The notes under the pieces: generated by a model | Told to the model about the DNA's origin: nothing | Seen by the model: only the letters and a program-made list of their open reading frames with translations | The model's database searches: none | Origin: Azospirillum baldaniorum | GTDB lineage: Bacteria; Pseudomonadota; Alphaproteobacteria; Azospirillales; Azospirillaceae | DNA: 64,000 bases | Assembly: GCF_003119195.2 (NCBI RefSeq) | Contig: NZ_CP022253.1 | Location: 2,303,001 to 2,367,000 of the forward strand | Direction: 5' to 3' | Shown here: positions 10,557 to 19,298 of the stretch, piece after piece | Layout of the letters: each line of letters begins with the position of its first letter | How positions within the stretch are numbered: position 1 is the first letter of the stretch | Made by a program: the position numbers and the translations under genes

Positions 10557-11384
10557 TTACTTCGCCAGTTCGCGGGAACGGTTCGCGGCGGCAGCCACGG
10601 CGCGGTCGAACAGCGGCTGCATGCCGTCCCCGGCCATCAGCACGTCGAGCGCCGCCTGGGTGGTGCCATTGGGGCTGGTCACCGCCTTGCGCAGGTCTGC
10701 GGCGGCGGTCGGGGACTGGTGGAGCAGTTCGCCCGCCCCCGCAACGGTGGCCCGCGCCAGACGCATGGCAAGCTCGGCGGGCAAACCGGCGGCCTCGCCG
10801 GCCTTCGCCATGGCCTCGACCATCAGGAAGACGTAGGCGGGGCCGCTGCCCGAGACGGCGGTCACCGGATCGAGGAGCGACTCGTCCTCCACCCAGGCAA
10901 CGTCGCCAACCGCGCGCAGCAGCGAATCGCACAGCGACTTCTGCGCCTCAGTCACCACCGGGTTGCCGACGGCGACGGTCATACCGCGGCCGATGGCGGC
11001 GGGCGTGTTGGGCATGGAGCGGACGATGGCCGCGCCCTCCCCCAGCGCCGCTTCGAAGGAGGCGATGGTTTTGCCGGCGGCGACGGAGAGGAACACCGTG
11101 CCGGGGCGGACCAGCGCCCGGTAGGCCGGAAGGACCGAGTCCATCACCTGCGGCTTCACCGCAAGAACCACCACGTCCGGCGCGAAGCCGGCGGGCAAGG
11201 CGTCCACGCCGCTGGCCAACACGACCGCGGGGTTGCCCCGCAGGGACTCCGGCAGGCCGGACGGTTCGATGACGGCGACGCTGGACGCAATGCCGGCCTT
11301 CAGCCAGCCGTCGAGCATCGCGCCACCCATCTTGCCGCAGCCGGCCAGCAGCAACGTGCAACCCTGCGCCTTCCCTTGCGCCAT
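10557..11384 (-). CDS. proC: Pyrroline-5-carboxylate reductase
   Basis: This enzyme makes the last step of proline synthesis, reducing pyrroline-5-carboxylate with NAD(P)H. The protein has an N-terminal Rossmann site (LLLAGCGKMGGAMLDGWL) and the AVKPQ motif. The C-terminal dimerisation domain carries the family signature (VSGSGPAYVFLMVEAMA and SPNGTTQAALD). The ATG at 11384 (275 aa) has GGAGG at 10 bp. An alternative GTG at 11393 overlaps the upstream stop but has the ribosome site almost touching it. It lies between the YbjN and YbaK genes with gaps of 5-6 bp. Confidence 0.95.
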   Translation of the reverse strand: MAQGKAQGCTLLLAGCGKMGGAMLDGWLKAGIASSVAVIEPSGLPESLRGNPAVVLASGVDALPAGFAPDVVVLAVKPQVMDSVLPAYRALVRPGTVFLSVAAGKTIASFEAALGEGAAIVRSMPNTPAAIGRGMTVAVGNPVVTEAQKSLCDSLLRAVGDVAWVEDESLLDPVTAVSGSGPAYVFLMVEAMAKAGEAAGLPAELAMRLARATVAGAGELLHQSPTAAADLRKAVTSPNGTTQAALDVLMAGDGMQPLFDRAVAAAANRSRELAK

Positions 11385-11389
11385 GACGG

Positions 11390-11893
11390 TCACGCCTCCC
11401 CGGCGGTGTCGAGGATGGCGGCGGACACCGCCTCAGACGCCGACTTGCCGCCCCAGATCACGAACTGGAAGGCGGGGTAGAAGCGCTCGCACTCCGAGAG
11501 GGCGATCTCGACGAGATCCTCAAGCTGCTCCACCGTCGCGCCGCGCGAGCCGCGCAGCAGCATGGTCTGGCGGAACATCGGGGTGTGCTCCTCGGCGCAG
11601 ACGTCGAAATGGCCGAGCCACATGCGCGCGTTGACCTCCGCCAGCAGATCGTTGACCGAGGAGCGACGCGCCGCCGGAACCTTCATGTCGAACTGGCAGG
11701 AGAACTGCATCGCGCTGACGTCGGACTGCCAGACGAAATAGAGACGGTAATCGCACCAGCGCCCGCCGATCTCGACGATCAGCTCGTCCTCGCCGGCCCG
11801 CTCGAAGGGCCATTCGTTGGCGGTGACGATCTCCTCGACGATGTCCAGGGGATTGTGCGCGGAAGAGGGGGTGTCGACGGCAACAGCCGACAT
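11390..11893 (-). CDS. YbjN domain-containing protein
   Basis: The 167-residue protein belongs to the YbjN (putative sensory transduction regulator) family. Key stretches are NPLDIVEEIVTANEWPFERA, GRWCDYRLYFVWQ and VNARMWLGHFDVC. In the predicted fold it resembles type III secretion chaperones, and its biochemical role is unknown. The ATG at 11893 has AGGAGG 9 bp upstream; the longer frame to 12061 is unsupported. It is the first gene of an operon with proC and a YbaK gene, an arrangement common in alphaproteobacteria. Confidence 0.88.
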   Translation of the reverse strand: MSAVAVDTPSSAHNPLDIVEEIVTANEWPFERAGEDELIVEIGGRWCDYRLYFVWQSDVSAMQFSCQFDMKVPAARRSSVNDLLAEVNARMWLGHFDVCAEEHTPMFRQTMLLRGSRGATVEQLEDLVEIALSECERFYPAFQFVIWGGKSASEAVSAAILDTAGEA

Positions 11894-12096
11894 GTCGGCG
11901 TCCTCCTGTAAAGGCGCGGTGGACGGAACCGCCCCGGGACCAATCCGCCTTCGCGCAAGAAGGGGAAGCCCCGAGATGTTGTGGCTGGCAGACGGATGCA
12001 TACCACTCAATGCACCGTGCCAAAAGGGTCTGGCCGGCGCAACTGGTTTTCGGCGGTGCATCCGTGAAGGTTCGCAGACGTTGGCGGAGGGCCGTA

Positions 12097-12432
12097 TCAG
12101 ACCGGCCCGGTGCCCCCTCCAGCAATGGGGCCGACCGCCGGAGCGGCGGTGCCCGACGCCGGCTTCGCGTCGCGCCCGGCCTGCAGACCGGCCACCGTGG
12201 CCTCCAGCGCGGCGAGCCGCTCGGCCATGGCCTCCTGCTCCTCGCGGGCCTTGGCGGCCATGGCGCGGACAGCCTCGTACTCCTCGCGGCTCACCACGTC
12301 CATCCGCGACAGAACGCGCTCGAACTGCTGGCGCATCTGCGCCTCAGCTTCCTCGCGCAGGGACGACAGCGCGCCGAGCGCGCCGCCCGCGACGCGGGCC
12401 AGATCGTCCAGAATCTTATTGTCCACCTGCAT
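12097..12432 (-). CDS. Accessory factor UbiK family protein (BMFP domain)
   Basis: The 111-residue protein has an N-terminal amphipathic region (ILDDLARVAGGALGALSSL) and a central coiled coil (about residues 38-85) including RMDVVSREEYEAVRAMAAKA, which define the UbiK/BMFP (DUF526) family. UbiK helps the soluble ubiquinone synthesis complex work with lipid intermediates, and Brucella BMFP has membrane-fusion activity in vitro. The C-terminal Ala/Gly/Pro tail is low complexity. Single gene. Confidence 0.9.
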   Translation of the reverse strand: MQVDNKILDDLARVAGGALGALSSLREEAEAQMRQQFERVLSRMDVVSREEYEAVRAMAAKAREEQEAMAERLAALEATVAGLQAGRDAKPASGTAAPAVGPIAGGGTGPV

Positions 12433-12491
12433 CGACTCAAAATCCGCTTCTTGTCTGCCGCATTATGGGACCCGCCCCACGGAACTTCAAC

Positions 12492-12560
12492 GGGCTTGGA
12501 CGCAAAGCGTCACGGGGTTTGGACGCAATGCGTCACGGGGCTTGGACGCGATGAGGCACG
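12492..12560. repeat. Three tandem copies of a 23-bp repeat with internal dyad
   Basis: A 23-bp period is seen at 12498, 12521 and 12544 (each GGACGC...). The unit contains TTGGACGCAAAGCGTCACGG, and in copies one and two the core GACGCA(A/-)GCGTC is an inverted repeat. The third copy is degenerate. It fills the gap between the AsmA stop and the UbiK start. Confidence 0.75.
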
Positions 12561-12573
12561 TGCGTCCTCACTT

Positions 12574-15500
12574 TCAACGCCGCAGCCCGTCGATCAGCCC
12601 CTTCAACAGCGCGTCCGGCTTCGGAGCGTTGCCGCCGCCGGGAATCGGCAGATCCTTCGGCACCACCCTGTTCAGCAGCCCTTCGGCGGCGCGGCGGGCG
12701 AAATACTCCTGCACGTCCTGCATCTCGAAGGAGCGGGTGGGCTTGTCGAGCGCGCCGGTCATGCGGACGGTCAGCGGGGGCAGCGACTGGTCGGACTGCA
12801 CGGTCAGGCGGACGCGCATGTCGATGGTCTGCGCCGGCAGGTTGACCTGCCCCGCCGCCACCGCCTCGCCCAGGTCGGAGGTCAGCCGCGTGTCCTCGGT
12901 GCGGGCCACGCCCTTGTCGATGGCAAAGCTGCCGTCCAGCCGGGCGAAGCGGGTCTCCCCGCCCTGAAGACCACCCATCACCGCGCCCAGCAGCTCCTGC
13001 GGGCGTTCCAGCTTGGTCAGCCGGTCGCGCAGAACGCCAAGGTCGAAGCCGCGCAGCAGACCATCACGGGCGCTGATCCGGCCCTGGCCGGCCAGCGCCT
13101 TGAGCATGGCGTCGCCGCCGGCCCCGCTGGTCGTCAGGTTGGCCTCGGCGTCGAGCACGCCCCCGGCGATCTCCAGCGCGCCGCCGCCCAGCCCGCCGCC
13201 CACCGCCTCGGCCAGCTTGGCCTTGGACAGCGTGATGGTGGCCTCGGCGGTCGGCGTCTGGTTGCCCGGCGCGGCGAGCCGCCCCGTGGCGCCGAGCTGC
13301 CCGCCCATCAGGGTGCCGTCGAACCGCTCCACCGTCAGCACGCCGTTGGTCACGGTGGCGCGCAGGGTCGGATTCTCGATCCGCGTGCCGCCCTTGACGA
13401 GGGCGGAGGAAGTCAGCACGAAGCGCCCGTCGAAGCGGCGCAGCCCGCTGAAATCCCCCGTCGCGGCGGCGGGCGCGCCCGGCGACGCCTCGGCCGCCGG
13501 GGAGGACGCGGCGGCGGGGCGGGCCGCCGCGGCGGGAAGCGCCGCCAGCCGGTCCAGCTCAAGGTCGCCGGTCTGCAGCTCGGCTTCCACCCGCGGCTTG
13601 CTGCCGTTCAGATCGGCGCTCGCCTTGCCTTTGACGGTGACGCCGGCCACCGTCCCCTGGATGTTGCCCAGGGTGAAAGCCTTCCGAGTCCCCGCCAGCT
13701 CCGTGTAGAGGTCCATCGGACCGTAGGAGCCCGACGCCGCGCCGCCGGAGGACGGGTTATCGGCGAACAGACCGGCCAGCCGGGCCAGCTCCGGATGCTT
13801 GGCGCGCAGCTTCAGATCGACGGACGGGTTCTTCTCGACGTTCAGCACCGTGCCGCCCGCCTCCAGCGAGCCTTCGGCCGCCTCAGCCCCCAGTTCGACC
13901 GCCAGACGCTCGGCGTCGCCCGACAGGCGGGCCTGCGCCTTCACCGCGCCCAGCCGCTCCGGCGCGGGGGCGCCCTCCGGCCAGGGAACGGCGCGCGCCA
14001 CCCCTTCCAGGCTGGCGGCCTCGGCGTTCAGCGTCAGATGGGCGCCGCGCAGCGGCTCCAGCCCGGCGATCTGCCCGTCCAGACGGAGCTTCACCCCGGC
14101 GGCGTCCTGCACCGTCGCCTCCTTGATCGACAGGGCGCCGCCCGCGGCGGTGGCGTCGAGCCGCAGCCCCTGGACCGGCGTGTTGCGCACGGTCAGCTGC
14201 CCGACCGACAATTCCAGATTGGCGTCCACGCCGGCCAGCAGCCGGACCGGGGTCGTCGACGAACTCCCGGACAAACCTCCCGTCGAGTTCCCGTTGCGTG
14301 CTTGGGCCGGGGCGGTGGCAGCCCCGTTGGCGGCGGCCTGGGCGCTGTCCGGCGCGGGCAGATAGGCGTCGAGATTCAACCGGTCGAGGTCGAGCCGCGC
14401 CCCGAAGGCGGGCCGCCCGCGGTCCACATAGGCGACGGCACCGGTCAGGCGGCTGGCGTCCACCCGCAGATCCAGCCCGCTCACGTCCAACCGCCCCGGC
14501 CGCCCCTGCAACTGCGCGGCGATCGACGCCCGGCGCAGGCGGTCCGCCGGCACGGCGCGGACGTCCACCCGCAGCCATTCCAGCAGGGCGCGCAGGTTGT
14601 CGGCGTTCGCCTCCATCCGAAGGTTGAGGTTCGGCTGGCCGTTGGCCGCCGCCAGCTCACCCGCCGCCACGATGTCGGACCCGCCGGGCAGGAGGGCACT
14701 GACGCGGTCGATGTTCAGCGTGCCGCCGCTCAGGCTGGCCTCCACCCGCCCCTGGCGCATCACGCCGCCGTTGTAGGTGATGCCGTCCACCGCGAGGTCG
14801 AGCTTGGCATCCAGCGCGTCCGGAAGGGCGAACCCGCCCGGCTGGCCTGCGCCACCCGATGGCGTGCCGCCGGACGGAGCGCCGCCGGACGGGGAAGTGG
14901 ATGGCGCGCCCTTGGCCGCGTTTCCGTTGCGGGCGGCGGGCGGGGTGCCGCTCTCCGAGCCGCCGCCCGACCGTGCACGCTCCAACCAAGCGTCGAGGTC
15001 CAGGCGGTTCAGGGCCAGGGTCAGCTCCGCCCGCGCCGGCGTGCCGCTGTGCAGGGTCGCCGTGCCGGTGGCGCGCGTGTCGCCGAGCTGCGCTTCCAGA
15101 TTGGTGAAGCTCGCCGCGGTCGGAGACGCCTCGACCGCCGTGCGGATGCCGAAGGACTGGGCGAGCAGCGCGTTCGCCTTCCTATCCTCGCCGGCCGCCG
15201 AGCCGCTGCGGACCAGCGCCAGGACGCGGGACAGGTCGCTGCCCTCGGCGCGCAGGTCGCCCTGGGCGCGCGACCCGCCGCTGCCCGGCGGGTTGGTCAC
15301 GATCCCGGCGAAGCGCAGCGTGGCGTCGGTGTCGGCCATCGACAGCGTCGCCCGGACCTGGACGGCAGCGCCGTCGATCAGGCGGCTGACGAACATCTCC
15401 CCGCGCAGCGGCACGCCACGCGCCCGGAAGCTGCCCTGCCCCTGGAACGGCCCGGTGAAGCTGCCGGCGACGATGCGCGCGTCGACCTGGTCGATCACCT

Positions 15501-16014
15501 CCGACTGGCCGGTGCGGGCGTCGCGGTACTGGATGGTGCCGTTCTGCACCGTCACCTGATCGAAGCTGACCGCCGAGGCCAGCCCATCGCCGGACCCGCC
15601 CCGACCGCCGTCGGCCGGACGCCCGGCACCGGACAGGTCCCAGTTGAAGCGCCCGTCGGGCAGCGTTTCGAACAGGAAGGTGGGATCGATCAGGCGGATG
15701 CTCTGCACCTGGATGTGGCCGCTGAGCAGCGGTCCGAGCGCCACGCGGACGTCCAGCTCCTTCAGGCGGGCCATGTCCTGCTCCGACCCGCCGGGCGCGT
15801 TGGCCAAGCGGGCGTCGCGCACCGTCAGCGCCGGGGCCGGCAGCAGCGACAGGCCGATGTCGCCCCTCAGCTCCACCTCGCGCCCCGTGGCGGCGGACAC
15901 CCGCTCCGCGATCTGGGATTTGTAGGCGTTCCAGTCGACCACACTCGGCACGATCAGCACCGCGGCCACCAGCAGCCCCAACAGAATCAGCGCCGCGATC
16001 AGGAGTTTCTTCAC
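12574..16014 (-). CDS. AsmA family protein
   Basis: The 1146-residue protein is anchored by one N-terminal transmembrane segment (VKKLLIAALILLGLLVAAVLIV) and has a long periplasmic beta-rich body. It has the AsmA N-terminal motif VDWNAYKSQIAERVSAATGRE (given here as family evidence) and the C-terminal AsmA_2 region ending near the YFARRAAEGLLNRVVP stretch. AsmA-like proteins are proposed to bridge inner and outer membranes and move phospholipids. The GTG at 16014 is chosen because the membrane anchor begins there. Several Gly/Ser/Pro-rich linkers (near residues 360-400) divide the body. Confidence 0.92.
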   Translation of the reverse strand: MKKLLIAALILLGLLVAAVLIVPSVVDWNAYKSQIAERVSAATGREVELRGDIGLSLLPAPALTVRDARLANAPGGSEQDMARLKELDVRVALGPLLSGHIQVQSIRLIDPTFLFETLPDGRFNWDLSGAGRPADGGRGGSGDGLASAVSFDQVTVQNGTIQYRDARTGQSEVIDQVDARIVAGSFTGPFQGQGSFRARGVPLRGEMFVSRLIDGAAVQVRATLSMADTDATLRFAGIVTNPPGSGGSRAQGDLRAEGSDLSRVLALVRSGSAAGEDRKANALLAQSFGIRTAVEASPTAASFTNLEAQLGDTRATGTATLHSGTPARAELTLALNRLDLDAWLERARSGGGSESGTPPAARNGNAAKGAPSTSPSGGAPSGGTPSGGAGQPGGFALPDALDAKLDLAVDGITYNGGVMRQGRVEASLSGGTLNIDRVSALLPGGSDIVAAGELAAANGQPNLNLRMEANADNLRALLEWLRVDVRAVPADRLRRASIAAQLQGRPGRLDVSGLDLRVDASRLTGAVAYVDRGRPAFGARLDLDRLNLDAYLPAPDSAQAAANGAATAPAQARNGNSTGGLSGSSSTTPVRLLAGVDANLELSVGQLTVRNTPVQGLRLDATAAGGALSIKEATVQDAAGVKLRLDGQIAGLEPLRGAHLTLNAEAASLEGVARAVPWPEGAPAPERLGAVKAQARLSGDAERLAVELGAEAAEGSLEAGGTVLNVEKNPSVDLKLRAKHPELARLAGLFADNPSSGGAASGSYGPMDLYTELAGTRKAFTLGNIQGTVAGVTVKGKASADLNGSKPRVEAELQTGDLELDRLAALPAAAARPAAASSPAAEASPGAPAAATGDFSGLRRFDGRFVLTSSALVKGGTRIENPTLRATVTNGVLTVERFDGTLMGGQLGATGRLAAPGNQTPTAEATITLSKAKLAEAVGGGLGGGALEIAGGVLDAEANLTTSGAGGDAMLKALAGQGRISARDGLLRGFDLGVLRDRLTKLERPQELLGAVMGGLQGGETRFARLDGSFAIDKGVARTEDTRLTSDLGEAVAAGQVNLPAQTIDMRVRLTVQSDQSLPPLTVRMTGALDKPTRSFEMQDVQEYFARRAAEGLLNRVVPKDLPIPGGGNAPKPDALLKGLIDGLRR

Positions 16015-16233
16015 CGGTTGCCCCGCCTTCCCCACCGTTCGGCTGTTAAGTCGCCGTATTCCTGCCACAAGATGTCCGCCACAAGCCGCGGGAACCGCTG
16101 GCGCCCGCTCCGGTCTTCCGGGTGGCACGGGGTTCCGCTAAACTATCGTCCCAAAAGAAAACAAGCAATTTGGGCATTCCAACGGCCGAGTTGTCCAAAA
16201 GACGATATGCCCCGCCCTCAGGAGAAGCGCCCC

Positions 16234-16440
16234 ATGGCCGATGTCGTGAACCTGAACCGCTTCCGGAAGATGCGCCAGAAGGAAGAGCGTGAAAAATCCG
16301 CTGAGGAGAACCGGGTCCGCTTCGGGCGCACCAAGGCCGAGAAGCAGCGCGATCGTCAGGACGCCGAGCGCCGCAAGGCGGATCTCGACGGCAAGAAGGT
16401 CGATGGCGAAAAGGTTGGCGGCGAAAAGGTTGGCGAGTGA
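16234..16440 (+). CDS. DUF4169 family small protein
   Basis: The 68-residue highly charged protein begins MADVVNLNRFRKMRQKEERE and contains ENRVRFGRTKAEKQRDR, the signature of DUF4169, a family found almost only in alphaproteobacteria and of unknown function. The C-terminal GEKVGGEKVGE part comes from a short DNA tandem repeat. The ATG at 16234 has AGGAG about 9 bp upstream; an in-frame ATG at 16207 is possible. Confidence 0.85.
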   Translation: MADVVNLNRFRKMRQKEEREKSAEENRVRFGRTKAEKQRDRQDAERRKADLDGKKVDGEKVGGEKVGE

Positions 16441-16584
16441 CGGCCAAGCCCGTGCTTTGGTATCGCTTTTGTGACAATTAGGTATTCAAACAATTCGTCC
16501 ATAAGACAATCTGGAACGCGGCAGACCGCTTTGCTACACTTCCCCTCACGAGAGGCGCAATGGGCAAAGGGGAGGACCATCATC

Positions 16585-17424
16585 ATGGTCGACATGTCGT
16601 CTCACCGCGGTGCGTCCCAATTCCATCGGCCGGTCCGGCGCAAGGCGCCCTCCGAATTCCACAAACCGGCACCCTATCTTCCACGAATCCGCAGCGTCGA
16701 CGTCGACCGCCCCTGGGTGTGGCTGAGCGCCGGCTGGCGCGACATGTGCGCCAGCCCCATGATCAGCGCCGCCTACGGCCTGCTGGCGGTCCTGTCCAGC
16801 CTCGCGCTGGTGGCGGTGCTGTCGATGCAGGACATGCAGTATCTGGTCCTGCCGATGGCGGCGGGCTTCATGCTGCTGGGACCGGTGTTCGCCGTCGGCC
16901 TCTACGAAACCAGCCGTCTGCTGGAACGGGGGGAGACGCCGACTCTGATGAAGGTCGCCGGGGCCTACCGCCGCAACGGCGTGCAGATCGCCGGCATCGG
17001 GCTGGCCCTGATGCTGGCCATGCTGGCCTGGATCCGCATCGCCTTTCTGATCTTCGCGCTGTTCTTCGCGACCGAGCCGCCGGCTTTCGACCAGCTCGTC
17101 GACCGCATCTTCTTCTCGGCCCAGACGATCCCGTTCCTGCTGACCGGCACCATCGTCGGTGGCGTCATCGCCACGGCGGTCTTCGCCATCAGCGTGGTGT
17201 CGATCCCGATGCTGCTCGACCGCGAGACCGACAGCTTCACCGCCATGGCGACCAGCGTCGCGGTGCTTCGCGAGAATCTGCGGACCATGGCCGGCTGGGC
17301 CTTCCTGATCGTGCTGTTCACCGCGGCGGGGATGGTCACCGGCTTCCTCGGGCTGGCGCTGGCCCTGCCGCTGATCGGCCACGCCTCCTGGCACTGCTAC
17401 CGCGATCTGGTCGGCGCGGACTGA
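16585..17424 (+). CDS. DUF2189 domain-containing membrane protein
   Basis: The 279-residue inner-membrane protein has about six hydrophobic segments after a 60-residue cytosolic N-terminus. The stretch VWLSAGWRDMCASPMISAAYG, followed by GPVFAVGLYETSRLLERGE, matches DUF2189, a family of unknown function often near cytochrome oxidase genes in alphaproteobacteria. The start has GGAGG about 10 bp upstream. It is convergent with the DUF1192 gene across a palindrome-rich gap. Confidence 0.85.
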   Translation: MVDMSSHRGASQFHRPVRRKAPSEFHKPAPYLPRIRSVDVDRPWVWLSAGWRDMCASPMISAAYGLLAVLSSLALVAVLSMQDMQYLVLPMAAGFMLLGPVFAVGLYETSRLLERGETPTLMKVAGAYRRNGVQIAGIGLALMLAMLAWIRIAFLIFALFFATEPPAFDQLVDRIFFSAQTIPFLLTGTIVGGVIATAVFAISVVSIPMLLDRETDSFTAMATSVAVLRENLRTMAGWAFLIVLFTAAGMVTGFLGLALALPLIGHASWHCYRDLVGAD

Positions 17425-17432
17425 GATTCAAC

Positions 17433-17576
17433 GGGCCACCCTCTCCCGTCCCGGGAGAGGGTGGCCCGAAGGGCCGGGTGAGGGTAAGGCCAGGATCATA
17501 TGACAGCCCGTTGCCGGCACCCTCACCCTTCCCGCGCGGTGCGCGGGCCCCTTCCCTCTCCCGGGGCGGGAGAGGG
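17433..17576. repeat. Facing pair of GAGAGGG-type palindromic repeats
   Basis: A perfect 16-bp stem (17433-17448 with 17452-17467, GGGCCACCCTCTCCCG and its complement) is followed by GGTGAGGG. A second palindrome at 17554-17576 (CCCTCTCCC with GGGAGAGGG) is preceded by CCCTCACC. The pair is inverted, as at 1-115. It lies between two convergent genes and may also act as a bidirectional terminator. Confidence 0.7.
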
Positions 17577-17596
17577 AAAGTCTTCATTCCCCCTTC

Positions 17597-17785
17597 TCAG
17601 GACGGCTTCTTGAAGAAGGCCTCCGCGGCGTTCTTCTGCGCCTCCTTGGCGGTGATGGCGGCGCGGGCGCGGGCGATCTCGGCCTCAAGCCCGGCGATGT
17701 AGTCCTTCAGCTCCGCCACGCCCAGCGTGGTCAGGTCCTTGAGCGCCGGCTTGGCCTTGCGCGGTTCCAGATCGTCGATGTCCAT
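17597..17785 (-). CDS. DUF1192 domain-containing protein
   Basis: The 62-residue protein starts MDIDDLEPRK and contains LGVAELKDYIAGLEAEIARA, the DUF1192 signature. It is a short coiled-coil protein conserved in alphaproteobacteria with no known role. The ATG at 17785 has GGAGGAG 7 bp upstream. It is divergent from the quinone oxidoreductase gene. Confidence 0.88.
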   Translation of the reverse strand: MDIDDLEPRKAKPALKDLTTLGVAELKDYIAGLEAEIARARAAITAKEAQKNAAEAFFKKPS

Positions 17786-17970
17786 AGGGCTTCTCCTCCC
17801 GCTTTCACGCATCCCTGCCCCGCGCCGTCCGCTTCCCGCCCGTTGGAAAGGCTGGCGGGGCGTGCTTGTCAGCGCCGATGCGGAATTCTAACTTTGGACG
17901 CCTGCGGACACAAACGGCCCGGCCACCCGGAGCGGTGGACGCCGCGTCAACGAGGAATGGGGGAGACACC

Positions 17971-18978
17971 ATGGGCATCGCCCTGCCGGACAGCATGACC
18001 TGCGTTGAGATTTCGCAACCCGGTGGCCCGGAGGTCCTGCGCACCGTGCAGCGTCCCGCCCCGGTGCCCGGCCCCGGCGAGGTGCTGGTGGCGGTGGAGG
18101 CGGCGGGCGTCAACCGCCCGGACATGCTGCAGCGCCAGGGCCGCTACGACCCACCGCCGGGCGCCTCCGACCTGCCCGGCCTGGAGATCGCCGGGCGCGT
18201 CGTCGCCATCGGCGAGGGCGTTACGGAGTGGGCCGCCGACGACGCGGTCTGCGCCCTGATCGCCGGCGGCGGCTATGCCCAGTACTGCGTGGTCCCGGCG
18301 CCGCAGCTCCTGCCCGTTCCGAAGGGCTACGGCATGGTCGAGGCCGCCGCCGTTCCGGAGACCTTCTTCACCGTCTGGACCAACGTGTTCGAGCGCGGCG
18401 CGCTGAAGCCCGGCGAGACTCTGCTGGTCCACGGCGGTTCCAGCGGCATCGGCACCACGGCCATCCAGCTTGCCAAGGCCTTCGGGGCCAAGGTCTTCAC
18501 CACCGCCGGCAGCGCCGAGAAGTGTCGCGCCTGCGAGGAGCTGGGCGCCGACCGCGCCATCGACTACAAGACCGAGGATTTCGCCGCCGTCATCCAGAAG
18601 GAGACCGGCGGGCGCGGCGTCGACGTGGTGCTGGACATGGTCGGCGGCGACTACATCGCCCGCGACATCGGCATCATGGCCCCCGACGGGCGGCACGTCT
18701 CCATCGCCTTCCTTCAGGGGCCGAAGGTCTCCATCAACATGTTCCCGGTGATGACCAAGCGCCTGACCCTCACCGGCTCCACCCTGCGCGCCCGCTCGGT
18801 CGAGGAGAAGGGCCGCATCGCCGCCGCCCTGCGCGAGAAGGTCTGGCCGCTTCTGGAAGGCGGCACGGTCAAGCCGGTGATCCACAAGGTCTTCACGCTG
18901 GAGCAGGCGGCCGAGGCGCACGCCCTGATGGAATCCAGCGCGCACATCGGCAAGATCGTCATGACGGTTGGCGGCTGA
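17971..18978 (+). CDS. NAD(P)H:quinone oxidoreductase, PIG3 family
   Basis: The 335-residue zinc-independent medium-chain dehydrogenase/reductase likely reduces quinones or quinone-like electrophiles with NADPH in the cytosol. Evidence includes the GroES-like N-terminus with GVNRPDMLQRQGRYDPPPGA (the PIG3/TIGR02824 hallmark) and the nucleotide site VHGGSSGIGTTAIQLAKAFG. No structural zinc cysteine cluster is visible. The ATG at 17971 has GGGGGAG 5 bp upstream. It is followed by a good terminator. Confidence 0.92.
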   Translation: MGIALPDSMTCVEISQPGGPEVLRTVQRPAPVPGPGEVLVAVEAAGVNRPDMLQRQGRYDPPPGASDLPGLEIAGRVVAIGEGVTEWAADDAVCALIAGGGYAQYCVVPAPQLLPVPKGYGMVEAAAVPETFFTVWTNVFERGALKPGETLLVHGGSSGIGTTAIQLAKAFGAKVFTTAGSAEKCRACEELGADRAIDYKTEDFAAVIQKETGGRGVDVVLDMVGGDYIARDIGIMAPDGRHVSIAFLQGPKVSINMFPVMTKRLTLTGSTLRARSVEEKGRIAAALREKVWPLLEGGTVKPVIHKVFTLEQAAEAHALMESSAHIGKIVMTVGG

Positions 18979-19022
18979 CCGCCGCCGCGACCGCTGCTGC
19001 ACCCGCGAACCATTAAATTGCG

Positions 19023-19073
19023 AAGGGAATTCCCCGGTTTCACAGCCGGGAATTCCCTTTCAAGCAATTTTTT
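19023..19073 (+). terminator. Rho-independent terminator after the quinone oxidoreductase gene
   Basis: A long stem pairs AAGGGAATTCCCCGG (19023-19037) with CCGGGAATTCCCTT (19046-19059, one base bulged). A run of six T residues follows at 19068-19073. Confidence 0.8.
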
Positions 19074-19298
19074 CGCTTCATTCTTGTTCCCGGACAGCCG
19101 GGTGGGCTTGCTAAAGCGCGCCAAGACGGTTAGCAGAGGGATCGGCGTCCGGGTTTTCCCGGCCGCCTGCCCGAGCACGCTTACATCGACCGGTTCCGGC
19201 CCTATATGGAGGGCGAAGCTCGGGACCATCCGGTAAAGTATGGCCGATCGCGCCACCCGCCAGCGGGTGCGGTCGGGTTGGAGTTGTCAGGAGGGACG

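Noticed and set aside
12010-16440. A forward frame of 1476 codons opposite the AsmA gene
   Set aside because: His/Arg/Gly-rich low-complexity shadow of AsmA; only its last 69 codons (from 16234) are the real DUF4169 gene.
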